Shown here one piece after another: positions 35,480-46,900 of a DNA stretch of 64,000 nucleotides. Origin of the DNA: Schistosoma mansoni (Eukaryota; Platyhelminthes; Trematoda; Strigeidida; Schistosomatidae); the NCBI RefSeq assembly GCF_000237925.1, contig NW_017386034.1, positions 124,001-188,000 of the forward strand. Reading direction: 5' to 3'. The position numbers and the translations under genes were made by a program. The notes under the pieces are model-generated. The model saw nothing but the letters and a program-made list of their open reading frames with translations, did not search any database and was not told the DNA's origin. Position 1 is the stretch's first letter. Every line of letters begins with the position of its first letter.

Positions 35480-35870
35480 AAGTAAGCGATTAACGAATAG
35501 CGGCACTACACCAGCATTCTCCAACCCACTCTGTCCAATGCTTTCCTTTCTATTTGTATACAATTGTTGTTCATTCTTCTCATATCGGTTTCCATTCCTC
35601 GGCGTAATTTGTTCTTTAGTCTTCCTCTTCTCCCTCAGCCTTATGGACTCCATGCGAGGGCTTGCCTTGTGTCGCATTTGGGTGCTCTCTTCAATGTGTA
35701 TTCTATTCCTTTCCACTCCGCATGGAACCCCTCTGGGGGCTACTACTGGCCGCAAGCCCGGATAAAGGAGGAGGGTTGGATATGGGGTTGGCGACCTCAT
35801 CCCGTAGAAAAGTAACTCGCTAAAAAGACGCTAACCAGGAAAAAGAATTCAAAGCATTTGATATTCTTGT
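35480..35870 (+). mobile_element. RTE-type LINE 5' end fragment
   Basis: A GC-richer island (ctctgggggctactactgg, agcccggataaaggaggagg, ggcgacctcatcccgtag) matches the conserved 5' leader that precedes the endonuclease in many animal RTE elements, as I recall it. The ORF does not follow: sequence returns to AT-rich DNA after aaacgctaaccagg-like bases, then to a Penelope-like end. Open frames on both strands here are by-products of GC content. Confidence 0.5.
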
Positions 35871-35926
35871 TTGAATGTAATATTATACCTAATATTATTA
35901 AATAAATTTAAAAATGAACAATATTT

Positions 35927-35965
35927 GAGCGAACAATTGTTTTCAATAACTTCATCATCAGGCTC
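35927..35965 (-). ncRNA. Minimal hammerhead-like motif (Penelope 3' end)
   Basis: On the minus strand: GAGC, CTGATGA, a ten-base stem II region with poor pairing, GAA, palindromic AACAATTGTT as stem III, C, GCTC. Compared with the 23104 motif both stem I (GAGC/GCTC versus GAAC/GTTC) and stem III change on both sides together. Confidence 0.5.
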
Positions 35966-36448
35966 TACAGTTATAAGTCCATAATTATTATAATATTTTA
36001 CAAAGTCCAAAATGAGGCATGTATTAATTAATTTGACAATGTTATATGTTAAAAATGGTAAACGTTTGCATCTGTTATGACATATATATACTTTAAAATT
36101 GTGTTATTTGTAAATTAGAAAGGTGATTTAATAAAGGTCAAAGTGATTTGTAATCAAGTGTCTAGTCACAATCGATATAATAGTAATTTAGAAAAAATGA
36201 AAATGCCAAGAAATTGTGTGAATAAAATGCATAGTAGGAGAATTTCATCTTGTCAATTGAGATAATAATGATAAATAGTAATGGTAATAATAATAAGATT
36301 GGTGTGTGAATATAATATGTAATAAAAGGGATGTTATCAAGATAATTACGATAAAGGAATTGGGAATGATGGATGTGAAGATTAAGATAGAGGTGATCAA
36401 CAAAAAAGGAAGAAAAGAAAAAAACGGGGGAGGTTTATAATATTTAGT

Positions 36449-36775
36449 TTAGGAATCCGGTGATCCAGTCGTAGGCCAAGGTAAACATAGTGGCTGGATA
36501 TACTTTTTCTGGATGCATAAGTTTGGTTTTCTGGAGTTGATCCAGATGGCTTCGGCTATGTAAAGTAATCGTAATCTAGCTCTTTGAGGTAGAGTTTTGG
36601 GAACTTGATATAAAACAGAGAAGGCTTCCTCTATTTTGATATGATGTTCACTGTCTACCAAGTGAGAAAGGATGGCGCTGTTAATGGATTTGGTGACTCC
36701 TTTTCCCAACCATGCTGGTACATGTTCACGAATACACAAGGATAAAGCCCTTTGAGTACGGCCTATGTAAACCAA
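36449..36775 (-). CDS. GIY-YIG endonuclease domain of a Penelope-like element (partial)
   Basis: The frame starts VYIGRTQRALSLCIREHVP, the hallmark GIY-YIG core with the downstream Arg and Glu-His of Penelope-like endonucleases. SAILSHLVDSEHHIK and a leucine/alanine-rich LLYIAEAIWI segment follow. It ends near a Trp-Pro-Thr tail. The domain nicks target DNA during Penelope retrotransposition. The reverse transcriptase that should precede it is missing, so this is a remnant and not a functional gene. A worse copy lies at about 3655-3990. Confidence 0.75.
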   Translation of the reverse strand: MVYIGRTQRALSLCIREHVPAWLGKGVTKSINSAILSHLVDSEHHIKIEEAFSVLYQVPKTLPQRARLRLLYIAEAIWINSRKPNLCIQKKYIQPLCLPWPTTGSPDS

Positions 36776-36984
36776 ATTATTTCATTTATTTAAGTAAATC
36801 ATATTTTAAGTAATTAGATTTTAGTTTTCCATCTTATCAAACTAAAATCTTAAGTAAATCATATATCTAGGGATTTACAAGGTATACAATGATTCTGTGA
36901 ATGTTAAAACATATTTTAAAATGATGTGATCAAATGATAAAAATAATAACAATCTACTCTACGCTTAATTCATTCGAAATTATC

Positions 36985-37430
36985 AGTATAGGGTTGTGGA
37001 GATTGTTAAGATTGATATCATGAATGGATCAATGTTAGACCAGCATTAAAAAGCTGAAAGCACTGAACGGCCATCTTGCCCTAGCATGTGACTCCACAGT
37101 AGTGTACACACAAGATTCCGCATACAGGACTTGAACCCAGAACCTTCGGTCCAGTACTTCCAGGTTCTAGTGCGAAGCTGTGAGTAGTGGAGCTCAACCG
37201 TGTCTGTTGTGAGGCAATTGCTCACTGAAAACAATGGTGGACGGTCTCGCAATATCATGGGTTGGCTAATTAGACATTAACACAGTTGGATGCCGGTTCA
37301 GTGGTTAAGTGTTCGCTCGTGAGAGTGAAGGTCCTGGGTTCGAGTCCCGCGTGAAGGGTTGTGGATGTGTACTACTGAGGTGTCCCATACTAGAACGAGA
37401 TGGCCGTCAAGTACAGACCATAAGAAAACC
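36985..37430. mobile_element. Family B SINE, head-to-head pair
   Basis: 36985-37150 is a minus-strand tail, ribozyme and B-box (cttgaacccagaaccttcgg). 37160-37430 is a plus-strand copy with the 5' extension (gtctgttgtgaggcaattgc), A-box (ttcagtggttaagtgttcg), B-box (cctgggttcgagtcccgc) and a ribozyme relic (ctactgaggtgtcccatact). Neither core is complete. Confidence 0.7.
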
Positions 37431-40054
37431 AATTAGATTAGAAAAATTATGTTTTATAAAACATTCAAAATTTTATTATAACTTTATTCTCAGGTGTTCA
37501 TTTCTTTTAATGGTTGTATTTTCACAATGATTTTAATTGATAATTCATGACTTCTTACACCGCAGCAAGGTCCCCTAAGCTCCGGTTGATTTTTGTTAAA
37601 TAATAATTATAACATTACACTGGGACGAATAACACTGTAATTGTTCATATTCTATTTCATGGGATGTAAATCGGTAGTCTGCATTAAGATAGATTCAATA
37701 GGAAAGTCATTTTTATATCGAACAGTCTTAAATTTAATGAAATTATTATTCTTTCTGAACTTCAGTCCATCCATGTAATTCAGGTTTATGTTCCTATGTA
37801 TTTTAATATTTTGGTTGGATAGTGATTCTACATGGGACTAAATGAACCTTATAAATCAGACATTAAGAACAAGTGTTAAGCAAATGATATAATATATTTT
37901 AGAAACAGGAATAGACTTATCATAAAGATGTAATGACTTATATATTTTTAAATATATCGGGGACTAAAATAAACTCACATATTTTATTCAACATTCTGAT
38001 CCTAGATTATTCAGGGGAATAATTAAATTTATGACAGATGAGTGAAATGAAGCATTAGGAACCAAATACTATAAAACTATTATTACAACTCTTGAAACTT
38101 TATTAAGTGTTCTTCAGAGAACATATGACACCATTTTATTATCTTTCAATATTTTATCATCTATATCATTAATCTGGGACTGTTTTTCTTCATTTCGAAC
38201 ACCTACACTAGACTAGTTTGTAGAGATTCCCAAACTTCTATGACAGGTAGAAGTGTATCAATAACATATGTCACATACATTAATCCATAAGATAAATAAG
38301 CTAATTTTTGTACGGCTACTACTGACATTCACCACAAATTCATTCAACAACAAATCTTTAATTAATTATAGATCACTTAGACATATGTACAAGTTCTGCC
38401 AAATTAACAAGCTACCGAAATTTTGATCTTTTCAAGTAATTAACGAAAATTTTTTCTATCACCTAATACCTATACTCACATCCTACTGTTCACATTAGTT
38501 TACCAAGTCAAATATTAAAATTTATTGAAGTGTTCTTTGAATCAGGATGGGAAAGCTCAAACAGATGAATCATCTTCAAATATCCCGCCCTCATTGACCG
38601 ACATTTAATACATTACTTACTTTTACTTGAACATGTCTTTTATTGTCACTCAAGCAAATAGCCACTATTCATATCTTCACCTTGAAAGTTGTTTTACTTT
38701 GATCGCGATGTCTGCGCATTATGACAAATAAAAATTACCATGTTGTTATATTTTAAAGTAAGTTTATAGCAGCATATTTAATGAGATGTCTTTTCAATGG
38801 TTTTAAGTTTTGATGGGCATATTAACATCAGATTGCTCAGTACTATCCTAAAGCTGCGAAACACGTCTTATATATCAAGTAGGGCAAAGTCGTAATGTTG
38901 AAGTGAAACCTAGAGGGCTAGGCATAGTCCCTAACCATCTAATAAGATGGTTGCCTTATAAAACCATACTCACCAGCTGTATCAATATGTAACGGTAGCT
39001 AACACATAAATTAGTTCGAAAAATGCTGATCTCCGCCAAATCAATTAGACCTATCGTTTCACCAAGTTATACCCTAATACCTCTGTCCACTATTTATAAC
39101 ACAATTTTCTGCATCAACATAGCCATGCCTGTAATACTTTTCATTCGTTTATTTTACGCGTTATTTTTATGGACTGCGTTTTTCAACTTTCTGGTTTTCC
39201 TCTGTTGCCCAGTCATTGTCACGTATGGCAGCACAAAATGATAAGTATTTGTATTGAGTTCTACAGTAATCATGATTGATTGATCTTTCTTAGTTGGTAA
39301 GTACTAACATAACCCCTTACTTACCCTATAAATACTAAATATTCGATAATTCTTAAGAAAACTTGTATTTGTATTTCTTTTTTTCCTTTACATAAGGGAT
39401 GCAGAAGTTACATTAATGATAGTAATGTTCATTACGAGAGAATTAGAAGTCGTTCAACATCTAGATAGATAGCTAGTGGAAATTGTCAACCGGGTCAATA
39501 ACAATTAGTATTATTCATACATTTTCCGTTTAGTCTTTACAATGTTGGTGAAGATGAAAGTTCGTAAATTAATATGAATTTGACTGATGACTATGAGACT
39601 GGTATGAATATATAGTAAGAATCGAAAAAAAACATGAATACATGAAAAAAATAACTCAGGACTGATCCTGCAAACACTACAAAACTATGTTGATTACGAT
39701 TACAGCTGAAAACGTAACTTTTGTTATGTTACTAATCAAAACAGCAAAATTTGCCCTAATTTCAATATTTATACCAATCCTTTTGTTGTTCAAATGCTGT
39801 TAGTTATAATAGTAGCATCGAGACCATCTCGAAATACATCTTTCCATGTTTATTTACACACCGAATTGTTTATTATATCGATGACGAAAGCTAGTGCTAT
39901 CGATTTCAGAGCTTATTTCAATAAAATGTTGGTTAGTAATGGCAGCAACTAACAGTGCTCGATATCACGGCGAAAAATTTCGAGTATTTTTGTATATCGT
40001 CATAAAACGATGACACTATCTGGAAAGTACTGAAGACCAAGGAACATTAAAAAC
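37431..40054. other. AT-rich intergenic, nothing recognised
   Basis: About 2.6 kb with no recognisable gene or repeat. The 72-codon frame at 39023-39241 is hydrophobic, but has no family match that I can name. Confidence 0.45.
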
Positions 40055-40235
40055 AATAGAGGTTAAGCGCTTGTGCACGAAGCAAAAGGTCTTCGGTTCC
40101 AGTCCCGCAAGCGGAATCGTGGATGCGCACTACTGAGGAGTCTTATACTAGGACGAAGCGGCCTTCCAATGCTTCCAGGTTTCCAATGATGGTCCAGCTT
40201 AGTTTGACTCATGATTTCAATGGTGAAAATCAATG
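40055..40235 (+). mobile_element. Family B SINE, 5'-truncated
   Basis: Starts inside the A-box (ggttaagcgcttg). B-box tcggttccagtcccgc, ribozyme segment and tail (agtttgactcatgatttcaa) follow. The core CTGAGGA is kept, but GAAA has become GAAG and stem I has changes. Confidence 0.7.
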
Positions 40236-41726
40236 AAACACTTAAAATAAAAACTACAAGTCTCACAGTTGCCAGGATGTCACCCAATTCCTAAGTCGAA
40301 ATCCAATGGTTCACATATTTTCATTTCAATCAACTTTATAAAATCCTTCTTCCATTCTACATTATCGGCACACATTCGCCTACCTCCCAACAGGTCACCG
40401 GCTTTTGATTAGGATCGCAAGACATACAGCTCAAAATATATCATCAGAAGCCATTAGATTGTTATCTTTAAATTGAATATGTTCGGAGATTTACTTATTT
40501 TTAATAGGTTAAAACCATTTAATGTCCAGTACTTATGACCAGTTTAATTAAACCCTTAGCCTCATCAGATTGATACGAATATATATTACCCAATCCATAC
40601 AAGAGAATCATATTTCACTCGTAGAATAATCGACTTTGACTGAATTCATTATAGTAAAAATGAGTAAATCACTATTGAACACAAACTATTAAGCTTATTT
40701 ACTGCAAATGAATAGCCATGGGAATAAACTATCATAACTTCCAATGATTGTTATTTTTAGTACTGTGAGAGAATGCAAACCATTTCAAACTTTCCTTCGC
40801 ATAAAAGACAGAAATTGATCTATATATTTTACCATTAATGTAATAGGATATCATTATTACCACATAAAATTACATAAAATATCACTGTGACGAGGAAAAA
40901 AACAACAAAAAGGTCACGATTGTCTATCATGAAAAATACATTTAAGACCACTATTATTTGTGGTAATCAACTTCATATTCCCTAAGGTATTTATATAATC
41001 CCGTAAAGTATTCGTCCTACATACCTATCTTATGCTTCATATTTCTTCAAACTATAAAAGTACAATAATTATTATTTTGTTACTTGTTTCATTTCAACTC
41101 TACTCTATAATATTCTAACAGGTAAATTGATCATCATATTTCATAAAATTATCTAAACTCAACATCTAGAAGTCTTAACCATTAAAAGATGCTTTTCACT
41201 AACATGTCTTCATTAATTAACTATATGACAGTTGATGACACTTTATTTACTGTATTATTTATAACTTAATTCAATATATCAAGAAAGTATTTGGGACTCA
41301 TCTAAAAATACCATAAAACCCTATCTATGCCAAATACCGAAACTATCTTAAGGTATCGCGGATACTAAACATAAATCCTCTTTTTGATCACTTTAACTAT
41401 TACACTCCTTTAGTATTTTTTCAATAACTAATTCCATCCTTAATACTTCTTACTTATAAAGTTATTCATGAAACATTTTCAACAAACAGTTATACAACCT
41501 TTATGAATGCATGATTTTGATTTATGATAGAATAAGAAGTTAATAAAGATAAACAGATCATGTTGAGATATACAATTTATACTGATTTCTAATAAGACTT
41601 CAGTGAAAATACATTCCACATAATTGATAATTTTGGTATAAAATTACCTAAATCACTAAATATACGGAAAAATACAAATTCTGAATGAGTGTACACACAG
41701 TTTAGTAATCAAGTATCGGCTTCTAG
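40236..41726. other. AT-rich intergenic, nothing recognised
   Basis: No coding or RNA feature supported. Confidence 0.45.
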
Positions 41727-41743
41727 TACTCATACGGAAGCAG
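41727..41743 (+). repeat. Target-site duplication, left copy (17 bases)
   Basis: tactcatacggaagcag, repeated exactly at 42924-42940 on the far side of the RTE insertion. Confidence 0.95.
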
Positions 41744-42923
41744 GGGGGGAGCATACAACCACCTTTCTCCCTTGTTCCATTCAAGCAGTGGGGTTAGACA
41801 GGGTTGCCCAATCTCACCATTCCTCTTCAACTTTGTCATCGATGACATTCTGGAAACAGCTCTGATGGATGTAAGTAATGGCGGTGTGGATCTGTTGCCT
41901 GGAGAACGACTTCTCGACCTCGAGTATGCGGATGATATTGTCTTACTGTGTGATAATGCCCAAGGCATGCAATCCGCACTTAATCAGTTGGCAATCAGTG
42001 TCCGCAGGTACGGCATGTGCTTTGCACCCTCCAAGTGCAAAGTACTCCTACAAGATTGGCAGGATTCTCATCCTGTACTCACCCTGGATGGTGAGCAGAT
42101 TGAAGTAGTTGAGAAGTTCGTGTATCTAGGTAGCTACATAAGTGCTGGTGTGAGTGATGAGATCAATTCTAGTATAGTGAAAGCCAGAGCTTCTTATGCC
42201 AATCTGGGCCATCTTTGGCGCCTTCGTGATGTTAGTCTGGCTGTAAAAGGTCGGACCTACAACGCATCGGTGAGAGCTGTTTCGCTCTATGCTTGTGAAA
42301 CCTGGCCTCTCTGAGTTGAGGATGTTAGACGACTCTCTGTGTTCGATCATCGTTGTCTCCGAAGGATTGCTGACATCCAGTGGCAACACCATGTTAGTAA
42401 TGCAGAGGTTCGGCATCGTGTGTTCGGGCGCACAGACAATAGTTCAATTGGTGTCACTATCTTGAAACACCGACCTCGGTGGCTCGGATATGTTCTACGA
42501 ATGTCGTCCCAGAGACTTCCACGTCGTGCATTATTTGCCGACTCTGGGACTGGTTGGAAAAAGCAGAGAGGAGGTCAGTGTATGACATTGTGTCGTGGTA
42601 TGAAAGAAAGCTGCAAAGGGCTAGCTTCTGTTGGTCCTTCACGACTCCCTGGTTGGGGTCCGAGAGATGGTGCAACACAGTGGCTAGAGACGCTATCAGA
42701 TATGGCTCAGAATAGAAGCCAGCGGTGAGCCTGCTGTAACCTTCTTTTACTTTCTACATAAAGAGTGGTTCTAACTTTCTTAACTGAAAGAGTCTTCCGG
42801 TTGTACATTTCAGTCCCCCTTATCTTTTCATCCTTTCTCTCCCTATTTTCATTATTTTGTGTGGCGCATATGTATCTGGTGCCCTTTTGTACCAATATGC
42901 ATGTGTTCAAATAGATAAATAAA
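41744..42923 (+). mobile_element. 5'-truncated RTE (SR2-like) LINE insertion
   Basis: An exact 17-base duplication bounds a 1180-base insertion. It starts inside the reverse transcriptase domain, runs through the C-terminus to a 200-base 3' non-coding region, and ends in an aaatagataaataaa-type tail, as usual for RTE. The interrupted host sequence continues into the 5' flank of the family B SINE at 42960-43330. Confidence 0.9.
41772..42728 (+). pseudogene. RTE reverse transcriptase, C-terminal part, one in-frame stop
   Basis: The frame reads GVRQGCPISPFLFNFVID (RT motif 4/B), then LEYADDIVLL (catalytic YADD, motif 5/C), APSKCKVL, VVEKFVYLGSYISAG, and the RTE tail RWLGYVLRMSSQRLPRRAL and LPGWGPRD, ending NRSQR-stop at 42728. 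One in-frame TGA after TWPL (42312-42314) is probably a CGA to TGA change; the frame is otherwise continuous for 319 codons. The endonuclease and N-terminal RT motifs are missing because the insertion is 5'-truncated. It cannot encode a working enzyme. Confidence 0.9.
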
Positions 42924-42940
42924 TACTCATACGGAAGCAG
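42924..42940 (+). repeat. Target-site duplication, right copy (17 bases)
   Basis: Exact repeat of 41727-41743. Confidence 0.95.
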
Positions 42941-42959
42941 AAAGGTTCGAACTTACAAC

Positions 42960-43330
42960 TTAATCATATGCTCACTAGTGACTGACTTCAAGAGATATTT
43001 CCTGGAGTTCTAGTGGGAAGCAGTGACCAGTGGAGTTCAATCACGTCTGTTGTGAGATAAGAACTCACTGAAGACAGTTGGTGAACGGTTGCTCAACTTC
43101 GTGGATTGGTTGAAGTTAGACATTAACACTATCGGATGCCGGCTTGGTGGTCTACCGGTCAACTGCTTGCGCGCGAGACTGGTAGGTCCTGGGTTCGAAT
43201 CTCGCGAGGCGAGATCGTGGATGCGCACTGCTAAGGAGTCCCACAATAGGACGAAACGGCCGTCCAGTGCTTCCAGGTTTTCCTCGGTTGTCTAGCTTCA
43301 ATTGACTCATGATTTCAACTATGAAGATTA
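42960..43330 (+). mobile_element. Family B SINE, full length, plus strand
   Basis: The cleanest single-orientation copy: 5' extension (ctggagttctagtgggaag, gtctgttgtgagataagaac), lead-in, A-box region (ggtggtctaccggtcaactg), B-box (cctgggttcgaatctcgc), ribozyme segment and tail (tcaattgactcatgatttca). It lies about 600 bases past the 3' end of the amidotransferase gene, on the opposite strand. Confidence 0.85.
43225..43270 (+). ncRNA. Hammerhead ribozyme with a G5-to-A core change
   Basis: Stem I gcactg/cagtgc, stem II gtcc/ggac, GAAA, cggccg and GTC are perfect, but the core reads CTAAGGA. G5 is essential in known hammerheads, so this copy is expected to be inactive while everything else is intact. 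Confidence 0.8.
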
Positions 43331-43929
43331 AAATTCAATTGTTTTATAAAGTAGTGATGGCACTGTCCAATAACATAGTGCCCGAACACTTGCGTTCATC
43401 AGTTAAAAAGATTAATTGATTTCAATATGACAAGAAATTCAAAAACAAACAAAACATTTGCAAATCAATAAAAATAGTAACTATTTTCATATAAATTAAA
43501 AATCTTAACGACTATCAATTCGTTTCTTTTTTCAAAACAAAAAGGAACAAACATAAAGTCCCTCTGTTCTGTAATCAACAAAATATAGGTGCTTATTTAA
43601 TTGGACGTTATATGTAAATATATACCTTGTCCCCGGCAAAAAATGCAATAAACAAGGAAAAATTAATTTATTTAATTTTCTTCGAATGATTAATAGATTA
43701 AGAAAAAAACAGTATTAAACTATAAAACAATCCAGTATATTGTCATCGTAATATCACTATAAAATTAGAACTAGAATACGTCAGATTTGTACAATTAATT
43801 TTTTTAGTCATAAGAAACCAATAAACACAAAAGAAGGGGATAACTTCACTCGATAATTCAATTTCAAATGATTTACGGAAAGAAAGGAGGGAAAAGAGAC
43901 TAAGAAAAATTTTAAAAATCAAACACTTT
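43331..43929. other. Downstream flank of the amidotransferase gene
   Basis: AT-rich. It probably contains the 3' untranslated region of the gene on the minus strand; no other feature. Confidence 0.4.
43667..43672 (-). promoter_or_regulatory. Candidate polyadenylation signal AATAAA
   Basis: AATAAA on the minus strand about 260 bases after the amidotransferase stop codon. The region is AT-rich, so chance occurrence is likely enough to keep confidence low. Confidence 0.3.
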
Positions 43930-46900
43930 TTAAATAGAATCAATAATGGATTTATGATCCACCAAAGGTTGGAAACAAGCCTGGTGTTCTAATTTAGCAA
44001 CAAGTGACAATAGTTGACATTCTGAGAAGTATGGTCCAATTAATTGTAAACTAATTGGTAGTCCACGTGTAGGTGATAAACCGACAGGAAATGAAATTGC
44101 AGGTAATCCGGACAAATTTACAGCCACTGTACATACATCATCAAGTGTAGTACGTGTTCGATTGTCGAATTTGGAAAATTCATCTATACTAATAGGTAGA
44201 CTAGGTGATACTGGTGTTAATATAAAGTCAACTGATTCAAAAACCTGAAATAGCAACATCAATTAAAAGTTTAATTACATGTAAAGTTTAATATTGGTAA
44301 AAATGATATACCAAAACAAATAATTAATGTGACACTATGGGCTAAAACGCATATGGTGCTATATAGAATTTCTGGTTTTCTTATATCCGTTTTGATCGTT
44401 TAATGTATGTTCATCTAAATGATGATCACTCCTTGTGAAGATAAAGCTAATTTTTACTCATTGACATCATTTACCATTTATCAGTAGGATTTTATTATGA
44501 CAAATCTCTGAAAAATAAGTAATCTAAGGAGATTTACTTAAAACTGAAGGATTTTGTTGGTAAAGCAAGGAGTTTCAAACCTTACTAATAAGTGGAAATC
44601 AAATACTGATGACAGTTTTATACGAAAAGTTGGACTTTTCATTTAGATCTATTTCAGAGGTACATATTTGAATATCCTGAATATAGCAAGGAAAGATACA
44701 AGTAATAAATCACCAATTAGCAATTGTCACAAAATAATTAATAGGATTTAACTAGCTATTACAAGTAATCAAAACTGATTAATGAAGTACATTTGTCAGC
44801 ACAAAAATCTAGACATTACCTTCATGAAATCTTCCTTGATCAAACGCCATAAACGTCGTGCCGCAGCTAAATGTCGACACTGTTGATCTCGAAGAAGAAA
44901 GAAATTACCAGCGAAAATTCTGCCTTGAACAACATCACCGAAACCTAATGAACGAGTAGCAGAGTATTGTGTCACTGAGTTTCTCAATAATGAATCTTCA
45001 TGATGGTTGGATAACTTCGTTATGGAAAATCCATACTTTAACCCATCGTATCTGAATAAAAATTAATTAGATCATTGAAAAGCAGAATAAATTCGTAGCA
45101 AGTCAATATTTGCTTATTTATGAAGGAAAATTTTAATACTCTCAACCGTGACCGACAAAAAACTATTTATAGCAGTGAAACTAATTCTAAACAAGGCATT
45201 TCGTTTGCATATAAAGTAATAAACCAATTATACACTTCGACCAGATTCGCATGCCCAAAAACAGATAACACTCATAAATCCAAGACCCTTACATTAGTGG
45301 AAAGTTCATGTGATCCGCTTTAATTATTAATTGAACATGGCTTTTACTAAAGGTTGGCATTCAGTCGTGAAAGCGAGATCGTGTTGAATATCTATCCCAA
45401 TCTGTTCAGGAAATTCTTAGCAACACCCAGGTTATGAACATTCTCAGTTCACAATATTAATAATCTATAACGGTAAGAAATTGATAACCCATAAAAAAGA
45501 ATATTTTTGGAATCAAGTGGAAATTGAAATTACCTGGCCATGTTTGATGCTACTTCTGTTGCACACAAAACTGAATACACAGTTGTGGCCATAGGCGTAT
45601 GAGGTAATCTGACTAACTGTACAGAACAGGATAAATGATCAGCTAACCAACCGGCAACAGTGTCCCACATGGAACATATCTCCTCTTGAAGACCAGGAAC
45701 ATGATACTCCAACGGGATACCTATGCGTAGCGGAGCGTCCTTGGAAGTAGAATCTAAATCACCTTTGGCAAGATCTTGCAATTCATTGTACATACGAGTC
45801 AGAAAAGAGTGTGGAAGTTGAGAACATGTGGCATCACCTGTTCGTGCGAAGTTATTTGTGGGAGACAGCCAACTTGCTAAAACACAAGCCACATCACTGA
45901 CAGATGGTGCAATGATGGCAGGCACGTCTAAAGTGTTTACTAATGGGATAAGACCATGACGAGAGACTAACGTATATGTTGGCTTTAAACCAACAACTCC
46001 ACAATAAGCAGCAGGTAATCGTGCTGAACCACCAGTATCTGAAGCTATGCTAGCCAAGCAAAGACCAGCGGCAACTGCAGCAGCACTACCTCCAGAACTA
46101 CCTCCCGAAATAAGACGAGTTTTGCCAGCTGCTTTTTCAGACCATGGATTAACAACAGGACCAGCAACTGCACTATCTGTAGATCCACAACCCATTGCGA
46201 ATTCATCCATATTTGACTTCCCCATAATAAAAGCTCCTGAATGAAGAAGAGACGACACAACCTGTAGCAATCATTTAAAAGAGACAAGGAAGAAAAAAAA
46301 TATCCCAGCAATTAGCTATTTAAAATGTTTAAATAAGCAGAACTACAATTTGAAATACAAAATGACATTTGAGTATGGTGACTGAATAACATCTAAGCTC
46401 TATATTGATTCGTATGTATAAAGTAGCATTTTGATGCTCCTGGTTATAACTTTAAATTTGTAAATTCAGTATAAATTAACCAGGAAAACAGTTAACAGGA
46501 TGCAAACTAAATAGTACAATAATACCACTTAGTTATTGGTAATTACTAGTACGAATAGGTTGTTGTTACTTAAAAGTAATGTATTCAAAACTATCCCGAA
46601 AAAAAAGCGGAGAATTCGAAAAGTAACCACTTAATTAGCATAAACACTAATCACTTTGACGATAGATACAAAACACAATATCGGGGATTTCGATACTGAA
46701 TTTGCTGTGCTGAACAGTTTGATGAAAACTGAAGAAGAGCATAAGTAGTGTATAACTATTTACATTCTTACATCTAATGGGATTTGAAATAATATTAATT
46801 ACAGTTTTCAAGAGAAAGAACTGTATTTAAAGAAAAAGTTAGTTTCATATGAAATGTACGTGCTTTTATTTACACAAAAGTTCATGAATATATATGTTAA

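Larger units (their letters stand above)
35905..36778 (-). mobile_element. Penelope-like element, 3' part (GIY-YIG domain and 3' end)
   Basis: Minus strand, from 36778 down: the GIY-YIG endonuclease frame, then a short pair of G-rich and A-rich tracts (about 36405-36435), then about 500 bases of 3' non-coding sequence. It ends with a hammerhead-like fold at 35927-35965. The 5' part, including reverse transcriptase, is absent. This copy has the uninterrupted target of the SINE insertion seen at 21665. Confidence 0.75.

Noticed and set aside
43037-43130. Second ribozyme core in the family B 5' extension (actcactgaagaca)
   Set aside because: It has CTGAAGA, but no GAAA or closing stem I at the right distance.
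46047-46311. Extra frames opposite or overlapping QRSL1 exon 2
   Set aside because: Shadows of the amidase coding sequence in other frames.
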